Below, piece after piece: positions 23,254 to 35,892 of a stretch of 64,000 bases of DNA. The stretch's first letter is position 1. Every line of letters begins with the position of its first letter. The notes beneath the pieces were generated by a model, which saw only the letters and a list, made by a program, of their open reading frames with translations, searched no databases and was not told where the DNA came from. The stretch comes from Eretmocerus hayati (lineage: Eukaryota; Arthropoda; Insecta; Hymenoptera; Aphelinidae), in NCBI GenBank assembly GCA_029851415.1, contig CM056741.1:176745021-176809020 (forward strand), given 5' to 3'. The position numbers were made by a program, and so were the translations under genes.

Positions 23254-25917
23254 GATACGTGTATTAGAAAATGCATATCGAGTATTATTGCGTAGATGAG
23301 CAAATGACCTTTTCATTGTTTTACTTATTTCAAATGTTACGCTCGACGAATCGTCATGAAATTGTAGAGTAGCTGCGGGAAAGGCTTTGCAAATAGAAAA
23401 TCCCAGTGAAAATGCTTCACAGAACAAAAAGCAATTTTTGAGAGAATAGAATTAAATTCTTGAGAAGATAGAATTTTGAATTGTCAAATTATTTCCATAA
23501 CCACGTGGACAAAGAAAATGATGGGATTTGAATAAGAATTCTTTAAAATTGAAGATTCTATAGAGCTTGAGCAAATTTTCTTCTTCAATTTTATTTGAAA
23601 TATATCATAGCTTGCAACCATGGTGGGAACCTCGAATTCGAAAAAACCTAGTGTGATACATGGCTGACGGTCTTGATTTGTGTGCGCGCCTGAATGTGTG
23701 TGTGTGTGTGTGGGGGGGGGGGGTGGGTCTTGAAGATCTAGAGTCGCATAATATACTTATGATGATATCCAGATTGAGGTAAAGTATTATTATATCTTCA
23801 TCTTCAGAGCTATGATCGAAGATACATCACGTGCATGACTCGTGACGATTGTAAAAATCTGATTCTTTATACTCACTACTCACACCTGCCGCACACGGCA
23901 AAATTCAAAGTTGTTAGCTTATCTGAGTATGATACAGTGATGCTTCGAAATATAATTGCCGAACTCGCACGTGTGATACAAACTGAATGCTCGCGGGTAG
24001 ATTGAAATTCAAATATTCGAAATACCTTTCTCATTATAAATACCGAACGACGAGGGCAAGCAAATTTCATATATATGAGTAAAGTAAGAACTGAAAGATT
24101 CATGAGAAAAATTTCAGAACTTTGATTTGAAGAAAAATTTTTAAAAATGTTTCCAATAGTATGGATGAAAATTTCATGGAAAAACTGGACAACGAGTCCA
24201 ATTTTCATTTGGAAATTGATCAAAATGACGTTTTAAGAAGCGCCTATGTTTATATGCCTGAGACACGATTATCTCGATAGCATCGAGCCATTTGTCTGTA
24301 CGTACATGATATAATGAGTTTAATGTTTATTATTAGAAATTGCTTGTATATTATAAATATACCGCACGCGGAAGATGATTTTTTGAAAATAGACCGCGAT
24401 TGACCAAGCGGTATAACTATCTCGAGTTGGATGCTCGACTCGGTTATAAATAGGATATTGTTGCCGAGAATAGAGACGGATGACATCGAAACGTCGTATA
24501 TTTCTTTAATGAGATATGATGATGCTCGTCGCAACGAGTGAAACCATTATTATCTATGTATTAGAGAAAATATATCAAGGACGCTAAAAGTGTTTTCACC
24601 GCAAAAGCCAAAATGTAGCCCTGCTGGCATAAAATGAGCTTGCAACCAAACTTCTTGTACATACTTTCAAATTTTGAAATTGGTAACTGTAGTTATAATT
24701 GTATAGTTGTATTGCTGTATTCAGACTGTTCTGTACATTATTTACGATTAAATTTGAACGAAGCCGGTAAAATAATGGCGTTATGAATTTTGAGATAGAT
24801 ATTGTAGTAATGCAGAGTTTGCATTTTCGGTTTTTATTTTTTATTTTACATTGAATGTCCCATGTTGATGACCTTACAAATTCGTGGCAACGTGAAGTGC
24901 ATCACACTTTTTGGACGAAATAATGAGGAAGGAAGTAGATGAATGTGAGTAAAAAGTGCACTCGTGAATAAGACGCACTCCTGTTTTTGGCTGCTCAAAA
25001 CTGGTTCTTTGGGGCGTTTTATGAAAAGGTAAAAATGATATTTTTGATATTACACTTAATCAATATGATCAAAAAAAAACAAATGGATTCTCATAATTTT
25101 CTTTTTAAAAGAAACATGAATGAACTCAGCTGTATAATATGAATACGCTGTAAGAAATTTCTATATGAACTCATAATCGAGACTCATAATACAGATTGTC
25201 AAATACTCAAAGCTGGAAGCGGCGATTTTACAAGCTGCTTGAAAATTCGCTTATCTTATAGTAGTTTTTTCAAAACCTCCTATTCTGGGAATGATAAAAT
25301 AAAGTCACATAAGCGACGGTAAATTTCGAATTCCCAAAGTGGTAAATTATATTCTAAAATGGAATAAAAAGAAAGAAAAAAAATTGATGAAGTTATGGGA
25401 TAGGATACTCTTATAAATTCAATATGGACATAGAATAGTGCATCCGAGTTCTGTCCTAACAAATTGTGTCTCGGTCGGTGAGGACAAATTGCTTGTAAAG
25501 TCATAATTTCTGGAGTAATTTTCAAAAACTACATATTCTGAGAATGGTTACTATCATAAGAAATTTTAATAGTGTATAGGTAAAATGACGAATTTTGTAA
25601 ATTCAGATCTTGGAGAAAATCGGGTAACATTAGGATTTTAATCAACTACGACTATTTCCAAGAAGATAAAATGTTTCCTTCGTTTTCCTTCATTGCGTCA
25701 AATTCGTCTTTGAACAGGATTGTCATGGAACATAATATTATTTATCATCAATAGCAACAATTGAACAACTTTGAAACTACCGATCTTACTAATCAAAATT
25801 AACAAATCAACAAACGTATTCATCCCAAAGAAACAATTTAGCGTTGACTCTGAATAATATACTTGAAAAAGTGGATATCATTGATATTTTATAATTATTG
25901 CCAAAAAATAGTACATT
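23254..25917. other. Non-coding stretch
   Basis: It holds a (GT)n tract followed by a G run at about 23696-23721. No exon or RNA gene was recognised. Confidence 0.45.
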
Positions 25918-26029
25918 ACGCGTCGAGTGCTGGAAACATCTTTTTCTTCGGGAAACCAAGCTAGACGCAAGCGATGGCACCGTCCAGCTTGGTTTTCCCG
26001 AGGGAAAAATGTTTCCGCACGAGACGCGT
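25918..26029. repeat. 112-nt long hairpin
   Basis: ACGCGTCGAGTGC at the left and its partner GCACGAGACGCGT at the right enclose arms of about 48 nt, with the inner core GGGAAACCAAGCTAGACG pairing with CGTCCAGCTTGGTTTTCCC. The loop is about 13 nt. It could be a very small MITE or a transcribed hairpin. Confidence 0.6.
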
Positions 26030-26261
26030 ATGCAGTTTTATACGTCTGTACGCATAAGCAGCTTGTTTCCAGGCCTCCTCGCGTAATAGGCTCTCGTCTA
26101 CAACTCAATTCATCTCGATCTGCACATGCACACATTTCAAAATGTATAATAATGGTATTCAATTACCCCAAATTTTTTTCGGTACATGGTCGATTTCGTG
26201 ATATGCGCGTGACGCGTTTTTCATAACCTATAGGTATAGGTATAGAATTTGCCTCACACAT

Positions 26262-26424
26262 GGAAATAGTATATTTTCGTACTGAGCGCGGTAGCCCATT
26301 TTGGGCACTAGGACAGACTTGTCCTCCAGTGCCCAAAATGGGTTTGCATGCGAAGTGCGGATATATTTTTTCATTGCGAGAACCCTAAAATCCTATTTAA
26401 ACGCGGCATTTTTAGGTTAGAGTG
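26262..26424 (-). repeat. 163-bp hairpin repeat, copy 2
   Basis: Reverse-orientation copy of 16975-17137, including the central TGGGCAC...GTGCCCA hairpin. Confidence 0.75.
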
Positions 26425-26666
26425 ATAAAAATTTATTTCCTCCGCCGCTCTATACCATCACATATCAAGTTACCTCGCAAGTTACACTCGTGACAATATT
26501 GTTATACGAAAGATATGAACTTCAATCACTTTCATAAGTGATTTTGGTAGATTTTGTCGTCCTTGATGGTTAATATACAAGTTGAACATTTGGTCTCGTC
26601 GATCTTGAAGGACGGTGGGGAACTAAATAAATTCCCAAAATTTCATGATGGAAATTTTATTGCAAC

Positions 26667-26699
26667 GTTTCGTCCACTAGGTTTTGTGGACCTCATCAG
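26667..26699 (-). ncRNA. Hammerhead-ribozyme-like core, left arm
   Basis: Mirror copy of the core in the right arm: CTGATGA, a six-base-pair helix and CGAAAC on the minus strand. See the right-arm entry for structure. Confidence 0.5.
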
Positions 26700-26883
26700 G
26701 CTTCAGGTTTGTTATTCTTTAGATCGTCATGATATTTTGGACGATCTTGTAATAGAGCACAGACATAACGTCTGGCTCCTGTCAATACAAGTAAACAGAG
26801 ACACGAGCCAGACGTTATGTCTGTGCTCTATTACAAGATCGTCCAAAATATCATGACGATCTAAAGAATAACAAACCTGAAGC

Positions 26884-26919
26884 CTGATGAGGTCCACAAA
26901 ACCTAGTGGACGAAACGTT
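26884..26919 (+). ncRNA. Hammerhead-ribozyme-like core, right arm
   Basis: The conserved box CTGATGA (26884-26890) is followed by a perfect helix GTCCAC/GTGGAC with an eight-base loop, then GAAAC (26912-26916). The ACGT that follows could form the short stem III by dimerisation, with cleavage after GTT. Compared with the canonical core there is one extra G between CTGATGA and helix II, and stem I pairs weakly, so activity is uncertain. Confidence 0.5.
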
Positions 26920-27123
26920 GCAATAAAATTTCCATCATGAAATTTTGGGAATTTATTTAGTTCCCCACCGTCCTTCAAGATCGACGAGACCAAATGTTCA
27001 ACTTGTATTTCAATCACTTTCATTATATTTCATACATGAACATATTTCATATCAGCACTGCCGACGCCAAAAATATTACATTATTATCGTACCTCTTTCT
27101 ACGATCTTTTAGGTCTTAATTTG

Positions 27124-27270
27124 TCTGTGTGTGTGCGTGCATGGGTGTGCGTGGTGTATGAGGGAGGTGAGTATGTACATGCATGGGGCGGGTGGATGTG
27201 TGTGTGTGTGTGTGCGCGTGTGCGTGAGCGTAGTGTATAGGTGGGTGTGTGTTCGCGGATGTGTATGGAT
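27124..27270. repeat. GT-rich simple repeat
   Basis: Degenerate TGTG/TGCG runs. The open frames here on both strands are translations of the repeat. Confidence 0.85.
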
Positions 27271-30200
27271 GAATGGGTGGATGGGTTTACGCACAGATCA
27301 TATAGTGTCTAAAATGAAGTGACGAGGTGAATCTGTCGCAATTCTTGTGTGTGTGTTGACAATGAAACTGATGAGTAGAATTGCGTACCTATTCACAAAC
27401 TATATTATATTCGAAGCCGAAATAATTGCGAGCGTTGGAAAATCCGGATTGATGTTAATTAATGGTGCTATATTTTGAATGGCATTATTTTTCATGCAGG
27501 AACAATTGATGTCTGAATAAACCAAGGCTGTGTGTAAGCGAGTGATGCGTTATAATGTGGAAATGACGATAAGAGTCCTTGTATCTATACAGAAGGAAAA
27601 ATCGTCGTATACGCACGAGTAATAATGTATACACGCTTGAGTTTTTCCGACCTTCGCTTCTTCTTCACTGGAAGTAATAATATATACGCTTTTAACAATG
27701 ACAAGTTCTACAATTATCCGGTAAGCTCTTGAAATATACATCGCGACGGATGATTTTTTCTCTCCTTTTCCATTATAGTGTGTGGGTTTACACATCTATT
27801 TTTTTTTCTGTTCTATTATATACAATACATATAAGGAGGTGATGCGATTGCGAAGAGATAATTATCGGTTATGGACAGTGACGAGGAAAATTTTGGTATT
27901 CTACGCTGTTTAGTAGAGAGAGATTTTCGAAAGAAAAATTTAATATCAAATTCTCAACGATTTTTCAGATTTGGCTGATTTTGGAGATACACATGACGGT
28001 TTTGATGGCTATTCCATTGTTGTTATTAGATTATCTCAAGATATATCCATATAGAACAAGTCAAGCTTGCAATCAAACTTCTCATGCATATACTTTGAAA
28101 AAAAGATATTTATTCACAATCATTCAAATGAAAAGTTTAGTCATTTCGAGAAGTATCATCAAAAAATTATTCGGAATGAATCAATGCAATGAACATTTGA
28201 ATTGAAAAATGCGCGAAGTGAACGACATTTTCATGATAAATCCTTCCTTGGAACTCAAAATTATATACTCAAATACAAGTCCAAATTCTCCTAGCTAGCA
28301 CCTCTGTAATACACACGAATGTGATAAATGTTTTTTGGAAGTCCAAAAGTTGATTTGGGAAGCTGAATCCCGAAGAGCCAAAAATCTCATGAGGGATCAA
28401 AATTTAGAATGCAAAATCACGAAAGGACAAATATTTGGGACTCAGGAATGTGAAGGGGGGGGGGGGGAATGAATCCAGAATTCCCGAAAAAGGCAAAAAA
28501 TTGACAACAACTAAAGACTAAATTAGCAAAAACGTAAAGAGACAAAAGTTTTCGAAAAATGATCCGACTATATCGATCATTCGAGTTTTGGTTGTTCCTC
28601 ATACTCGCCTATCATTTCGAATAATTTCTGTAATTTTGCATTCAAAATTCCGGGAAATTTCGTCTGTTCTTAGAACTTTTTCATCCAAATTATTAATTTG
28701 CCGAAAAATCAACCATACCGTCGAAGTCGAAAATAGAAACGCAGTGTAAAATCACTTCCGAAACCTCATTCAATTATAATACACCGATAGATAGTTGAGT
28801 CGACCAGTGTGGAAATAGTAATTTCCCTCACCTGAAATCCAAAGGCCATATTATTACGAAACGCTCACCGGAGAGTGAGTCTATTAGGAGAAAAAAGAGC
28901 CACAAAGTGAAAAGAACAAAAAAAAAGAAAGACGGCATCGTGGCATTTTCCACTCTAAGCCTCTCATATCTTTCACTCATATAAACCTACACATATACAT
29001 GTAAATACATGTATCCGTAAAATTATACGTTCGCGTATTATATAGTACAAGTGAATCTAATAGCTATACCTGTAAATTTTCTATAGTCTAACCGTCTCAT
29101 TATTAAAGATACTCAAAGAATAAGAATAATTCGATATATAATCGCGGTGCTACTGCTGTGGCACGTGTCTGTCATCGGTTATAAACGGTTATAAAATGAG
29201 TTATTAGAGCCAAATTTCTTTCAACTCGACATTTTGGTATTTTTCAGGGTATTTTAGTGTTGTGAGCTCGTATTATAGATATTTTTGATCATCGTCGATA
29301 TAATATATGTATCACATATATTATATACCATTTCCCAATTTTCCAAAGGTGCCTAAAGCGATGAGATATAGTATACTGCTAGTGATGGTGGAAGTGTCTA
29401 TAAAAATTGATTGCTTTTCGCAAGGGCTACGAAAAAATAATTTTGAAAAAGATAAACGAGTATATTATAACACACTCACACATAGAATTATATCGAATAT
29501 TAGCAGGTTTAGAGTTTTGTTGAGGAAGAAAAACTCGTTCTATAGCCAACGGCTCTGATGAATAAGCTTGAAATAAGGTGTTTGAAAGAATTGATTTGAA
29601 TTTTCATCCTAAATTAACGTCAAGTGCAAAAGTAATTATACGAGGATCGGAAAGGCTGAATGAAAATGAGATGCGAATAATTCGAGTAAAATTAGATACA
29701 TGTGATAAAAATTTGATTAGTAAAAGGCGTACAAAATTGATATTGGACAGTTCTTCTAAATCGAACATTTTTCGATGCCACGGTCCACAAATTCTACATA
29801 ACCCAATGGGCTATATTTTTTTAAATTCTTGATCTATCACGGCAGCCAATGGCTGAATTATTTGTGCCAATATTTTGAGAAAAAAATGCAAAAAGCCCTC
29901 TGCAACTCACTGCAAGCCTTGTATTAGAACAAGGCTTCGAGTGCAATTCCGTTGGTAAACAATTTTTGAATCGTTCGTTCTACAAACTGGAACGCCCAAA
30001 TTCCGTTGAATTTCTAAGCCCAGCCCAGCCGTATAAGAGTGCGCGTCTCGAGGAACGTCCAAAACGGAATTTTCGTAAAAGCACTAATATCATAACCCGA
30101 TGGTAACGGTTTGAACCCGTTCCAAAAATTCGAATAACTCTCGGATGCACATTATCGAATACTAAACAGATTGAGCATGTATTATAGCTAAGATAACATC

Positions 30201-30532
30201 TTAGATAATCAAAAAGATAATTTCATCGAGAACTAAGCATTATTCAAGCTATATGCAGGTTGATTGTACAGCGTATTGTACAATATTCGATAAAAACCAT
30301 AAGATACAGCTATGTATGTTCCAATCTATCTATCTCTCAGTTCTCGTGAGTAATTTCTACGTCACCGGGATATTATAACCATTATAACGTATAACGATAC
30401 TGGAGAACTGGAGGATGTATAGGCTATAGAACGCTTATAATATCTTACGTAAAGCGCGTTTGACTGAGCTCTATGAGAACAGGTGTGTGTATGTATTATA
30501 TACCTGTATATCGGTAGTTCCGCGGAAACTTC
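27271..30532. other. Non-coding stretch, two unexplained open frames
   Basis: Open frames at 29307-29558 and 29578-29832 (plus) have mixed composition but no splice support and no recognisable domain. A G run lies near 28456. Confidence 0.4.
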
Positions 30533-31410
30533 GATATTTGGGGGTCGAAAATGTGCCAGCGCTAAATCTTTCTCCCGAAGGCTCTAAGATGTATTTATCG
30601 ACTTTTTGAAACATATAAAAAAATAAATAGACTCGGTACCGTAGGAATAACATACGTGATACGGTAGCGGGCACGGAACCTGACATTTGGCACTATAACT
30701 GATCCTACAGCCAAACGGTTTGAGCTACGATCTTGAGGTTTTGGGGTTTTCATTTGGCCATCAGATATCTTTGAAAAAAGCTGACCAGGACCTTCGTAGT
30801 TTCGCGTTTAAAGGTCACACTTGTGGGACACGAAACTGACCGAATAATTTAGCAAAAGTAGATTTTCGAGAAAAAGTACTTGCAAAGTGTGAAAATCCAT
30901 CTTTTTCGAAATTCTGAGGCATGGAAAAGTTCCGCTCGAGGATTAACTATAAGATTGGTGCGGAAAAGTCTAGGATGAGGAAAATTCACTTTTATCGAGG
31001 AAAACTGAGGGAGTAAAATTTTAAGTAAAATCGCGCCACAAAATGTACTTACTTGTCATGCACACAAAAAATGTGGCCTTTTGGCTCTTATAGCAGTGGG
31101 ATTTGGTGCTCAATACCATCAAACTTCATAAGTTTGCCCGCCCGAAACCCGAGCGAGCCTCTCAGTGGTGCTATACACTCACAAAGGTCGAAAAAATGAA
31201 AAACCACTGCACACGGACCTGACATTTTGACCCCTTTTTCGATGATAATTTTTTTGGGTGGCCCCGAACCGAAAAAAATTGATGATTGCGTCAGAAGGAG
31301 CACAAAAGAATACATCGAAAATGACCTTTGAGATTTTTTTTCTCAAGCGTTTTAAGGGTTCGTACAAGCAGGCACACATTATTTCAAAGTTTTCACGGAA
31401 CTACCCATAT
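30533..31410 (+). repeat. Dispersed repeat of about 870 bp, copy 1
   Basis: It aligns throughout, with many changes, to 46491-47340 in the same orientation. Shared landmarks include TCGACTTTTTG near the start, GGCCATCAGATA, TTTAGCAA, GGAAAAGTC and a T-rich TTTTTTTTCTCAAG near the end. No intact coding frame or clear terminal repeats. Confidence 0.65.
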
Positions 31411-32224
31411 ATGTGTGTCAACTACATGATCGTATGTGTTAGTTACATTTACGAGTCAGGCAATCAGGTGCGATGGATATCTGTACCAGTATACGTGTAC
31501 GCAGAGTAAAAAAATCTGTGCAGTCAGTCTATGTATGTACAATTGTACATGTAATTTTGTTTGCTGTACGATAATGAGCACTGCATAGTCACGCGTTGCC
31601 GTCATAGCGAATGCATGTCTTCTACCTATAAAATCGTGTATCGTTCAAGTAAAACTTTGGACATACTGTTACATGAACGAAATTAGCAATTAAATTTTTT
31701 TTAAAAAATTTTGAAATTCATTATTTTATATGGGAAACTTTTTTGATACCATTTTCCATGTAGTTTTTCTGTTTCATGATAAGACTTAGCGAAGAAATGA
31801 ATAACGAAACTAGTCACGAGCAGTCGAATACGGCAACACCATGATATTGACGAATTCAAGACGGGTTTTGAATTTTTTCATATTTTTCAAAACGATGAAT
31901 CTTCTATTCTATATCGAACAGAAGGAGGATTTAAGCACACTGTGAATTGATAAAGAAAAATTCACTTTTTCAGTCGCAGCTGTAATTTAAAAAAATCATA
32001 ATCGAGAAGATGATTCTCGAGATGAGCGCTGAATTTCATGAAACGATTTTCACGCCTATATATATATGTATCTCGAGAATAATAAGAAGCGATCGCTGTC
32101 TTGGAAGTTGTGATGGTCACATTGCGTATAATCAAAATACTCTGAAGCTACACTCCACCGATTCTCAATTTATCCAACAACGGTTATTCAATTTCACTAG
32201 ACTCAGAAGGTAACTGCAGTCCTA

Positions 32225-33138
32225 CACTGCCGGTCGAAAGTTTGAGGACACCCAAAATTGTTTTCCAATTTTGTGAGTGGAACTACTAGGCTCTACTTGA
32301 CCGAAAAGGACTTCATCAGAGCTCATTTTGAAGATCTTCTCACGCACTTCAAGATGGCATTATTCACTTTTATCGGCATGAATCTGGATTTTCCCAATTT
32401 GAGCTTGAAAAAGTGCCGATTTCGATGATTTTTGGACAAATCTTCTGGCTCTGGTAGCTCGAAGGTACAGGAATATTCCGGAATATATTTTAGAGGACTT
32501 GAAAAACAAGTTTGGAGCTTCAAAATCCATTTTCCATTATCCGTCTACGTTGCTCCCACTCCGAGTTATGACATTTTCTCCAAGGAGAGTTTTTCCGAAA
32601 AAAGTGGCACCCTTATTAGAAAATGACGAAGAAATTCAATTCCAAAAGTTCCTCGTTCTTCTAATCATGACTTAGAAGATATTAGATACCAGGATCAGAA
32701 ATTATATTCCCCTTCAAACGGATTTCTCTGTCTTTTCGAATTTAGGTGTTAGTTTTTGCGGAAAATCTTTCTCCACAGGAAATGTCATGGCTCGGAGTAG
32801 AAGCAACGTGGAAGGATGTTGGAAAGCGGATTTCAAAGCTTTAGGCTTGTACTTTCAGGCCTTCTAAGATTCATTCCTGAATATTCATGTACCTTTGAAC
32901 TACCGGAGCCAGGAGATTCTTCCAAAAATCATCGAAATTGGCCCTTTTTCAAGCTCAAATTGGGAAGATCCTGATTCGTACTGATAAAAATGAATAATGC
33001 CATCTCAAAGTACGTAGGAAGATCTTCCAAATGAGCCCCGATAAGATCCTTTTCGGTTAAGTAATGCCTAGTTAGTTCCACTCACAGAATTGGAAAAAAA
33101 TTTTTGGGTGTCCTGAAACTATTGACCGGCATGCAGTG
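32225..33138. mobile_element. Tc1/mariner-like non-autonomous foldback, 914 bp, copy 1
   Basis: Flanked by TA on both sides. Termini are CACTGCCGGTCGAAAGTTTG on the left and an inverted CACTGCATGCCGGTCAATAG on the right. Arms of about 400 bp form an almost complete foldback. The GGTCAAAAGTTT-type tip and TA target are typical of the Tc1/mariner superfamily. There is no transposase frame. A second copy of identical length is at 41072-41985. Confidence 0.75.
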
Positions 33139-33959
33139 TATATTATACGATTGGATTAGTGGAATATCAAAATACAAGTATTGCGAACCATAGACGAATT
33201 TCCAACGTCGAAAAAAATTCTTGCACGATCTTCGATGATCTCTTCACCTCTGTTTCTCGAATCTGCTATTGGCTATTTTACAATGTATCGGTCGGTGATT
33301 AAGATTTTTGAAATAAATTTTGGGAGGATTATGATAATTCGGTCCGCTCGGCAAGGCAAGCAACTCAAAACTGCAGAGGCCATTGCAAGCTTATCCGCAC
33401 CTCGCGCGGCATGCTCTCACCTACTTTTGCACTGCGCTGCAGTATAATGTACCATATACCAGTGCCCCGCACGTGCGCAATGCAACGACTGAATTGACTA
33501 TATTGACTATATAGCATACATTACGTATGACTTTCTTCCAATTCTTACAAATGTGTGATAAAGTATTAGACTGTGTTAGTTCAGTTATGAGTTGAACATT
33601 TTTTTTTAGTTCCGGAGAAGCAAAAATAAAGTTGAAATGGGCGTTTGAGCAAGGGTTACTCTTCGTTAGTCATGACAAAAAAGTGATACTCCCGCGGCGA
33701 TGATGAGGAAAATGTTCTTCGTCAATAATAAGGGAAATAAATAGTTACTCTTCGCAGGAGCCATTGATATATTATATTCGTATGTAGTATATCAATTATT
33801 CGTGTAACGAATATCTGAACGCGACGACTAGTGATCATGACGCTCATTTTAGTTTAATTGGTGCAAAAACTGTGATGAGACATTTTTATCGGATGTTTCC
33901 GGCGGAACCTTCACTTATCCATTTCCCGAGCTGCGTGTTCAATCATAAAACATCGTAAT

Positions 33960-35473
33960 CAACCAGCGGTTGAATATAGTGATCAACCAGTGGTTGCCGC
34001 GAAAAATCAACTAATTGAGGGCCCGGATCGAAGAACTCGTTCCGTCCCAGCAGCGCGCTCGAGTGAGCCGGGGTGGGGGGTAAATGTTCAAAGTTGCTTT
34101 TTTGTAAAAAAAAATTATATTCATATAGAGTTCCTCAGGACGCACATTCGGTAAATTGAAAGTTTTGCTGTCAGAATCGTATTATTCGAGTTGAAAAATA
34201 TTTTGTTGTAAATTTTTTCTCGCGGGGTCGAGCACTTTTCGGCTTTCCTGACGTCAGATCTCCGCTAAAAATGCACGTATCATTCTGAAATTTTGCACAC
34301 TGGTGTTCAAAGACATGGCGATGTCATTGGTCTAGATAAAAATAATGAGTCTATAAATAAACAAAAGTTTGTTGATTATAATTGAATGATGCGTGTCGTT
34401 TGCGATTTTCGACGCTCCAGGTAGAAAAGTGTGTTACAAAAGTTGGATTTGGTAAAATTCAAAGCGACAAAGTCGTTTGTGAACTCATTAGGGAGATTTC
34501 TGCAAAGTTTGAAGGTGATTGGAGTAAAATTAAGTGAGCAAGCGAGAGATAAAGATATTTGCGCTTCGACGACGTTTCAGGCGTTTGAGTATTGGCTATG
34601 GTCAAATTGCTTGCGCGAGACATCTAGCGGGTAGCTCGCGCGTTACGCCGTGGTGGTCCTCACGCGAACAGGCAACTTTTCGATATCTGTGTGATCTAGG
34701 CCTCTCCGCTCTTCCCCCGCTGCGACCACGCAACTCTCCTAGACCACCGCAGTTTGGGATTATTTTCTAACACCAGCGGCGCTACAGTCTACTTTTTTTA
34801 TATAGCACATTCGTGACCATAGCCAATATTCTCACCTGCCGACCGGAGAAGAAGCAGAGTATGGACAATCGGTCTGGCGTTTGGCACCGATTTTGCACGT
34901 GTACCGGAGCGCAAATATCTTTGTCTCTTGCTAGCTCACTCAATTTTATTTCAATCACCTTCAAACTTTGCAGAAATCTTCCTAATGAGTTCACAAACAA
35001 ATTTGTCGCTTTGAGTTTTTCCAAATCGAACTTCTGTAACACACTTTTCTACCTGGAGCGTCGAAAATCGCAAACGACGCGCATCATTCAATTATAATCA
35101 ACAAACTTTTGTTTATTTATAGACTTATGTGTTTCATCTAGACCAATGACATGATACTCGCATTTTTAGCGGAGATCTGACGTCAGGAAGGCCGAAAAAA
35201 GCTCGACCCCGCGCGAAAAAATTTATCACAAAATATTTTTCAACTCGAATAATACGATTCTGACAACAAAACTTTCAATGTACCAAATGTGTGCCCTGGG
35301 AAACTCTATATAAATATAATTTTTTTTCTTACAAAAAAGCAATTTTGAACAATTACCCCCCACCCCGGCTCACTCGAGCGCGCTGCTGAAACGAGTGCTT
35401 TGACCCGGGCCCTCAATTGGTTGATTATCGGTGTCAAAAACTGGTCGAGAAAAAAAATTCAACCAATTGGTTG
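33960..35473. mobile_element. 1.5-kb foldback with CAACCANNGGTTG tips
   Basis: The left tip has two CAACCANNGGTTG palindromes (33960-33972 and 33984-33996); the right tip has one full and one partial copy (35412-35425 and 35460-35473). Inside, arms of about 600 bp (to 34590 and from about 34815) are inverted copies. They share GAGGGCCCGG, CGAGTGAGCCGGGG, TCTGACGTCAGG-type sequence and a region that reads as similar open frames at 34431-34634 (plus) and 34782-35042 (minus). The loop of about 220 bp is GC-richer. No transposase. Confidence 0.7.
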
Positions 35474-35879
35474 AACTTTTTCCAAAAATTTTTCCAGTGT
35501 ACATGGGGGAAAAAATCGCCTCATGAAACAATTTTCTTGGTCAACTTAGTGAATCACATTGTACTCCATGATAGGAGTGGTTCAGAGTCATAGTGGACTA
35601 ACAAGGGGAGGACCAGGTGTCCGGATCACCAATTTTATCCAAATTTTTCTTACAGTTTTGTATCACCCAGTATAAGGAGAATCTAGATCAACCCCGTTAA
35701 ACGGGCCTTTTGTTATTATAGTGTCTTCCGAAGATACATCCGACCATTGCAACCTATTATCATGAGAAACACTAAATTACACAGAACTGTTTCATATTCC
35801 AAGAACGTCCGGTCGATCTTCGTTATGCATTTCACGTTGCGACTTAAAAAAAGGCATGCATGACGACTCACAACAGTAT

Positions 35880-35892
35880 ATACTACTGTCTC
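35880..35892 (+). repeat. Target-site duplication, left
   Basis: ATACTACTGTCTC, identical to 38375-38387. It marks the left edge of the non-LTR insertion. Confidence 0.6.

Larger units (their letters stand above)
26575..27008. mobile_element. Near-perfect 204-bp inverted repeat (Penelope/retrozyme-like)
   Basis: Arms 26575-26778 and 26805-27008 look identical by eye and are separated by a 26-bp spacer. Each arm carries one hammerhead-like core. In known Penelope-like elements and retrozymes, terminal repeats carry such ribozymes, and inverted arrangements occur. No reverse transcriptase lies nearby, so this would be an orphan terminal-repeat pair. The identity of the arms implies a recent origin or ongoing gene conversion. 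Confidence 0.75.
26521..27023. repeat. 15-bp direct repeats bracketing the ribozyme-bearing palindrome
   Basis: TTCAATCACTTTCAT occurs at 26521-26535 and again at 27009-27023, directly after the right arm of the inverted repeat. The left copy is separated from the left arm by 39 bp. It may be a target-site duplication with extra sequence at one end. Confidence 0.45.

Noticed and set aside
24485..24510. GAAACGTC resembling the end of a hammerhead core
   Set aside because: No CTGATGA box or helix II lies at the right distance on either side.
26554..27023. Two 98-100 codon frames on opposite strands with the same peptide
   Set aside because: The identical peptides arise because the sequence is a palindrome carrying ribozyme-like cores; there is no evidence of translation.
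29578..29832. Plus-strand frame with charged, protein-like composition
   Set aside because: No ATG near the start, no splice sites in phase and no family recognised.
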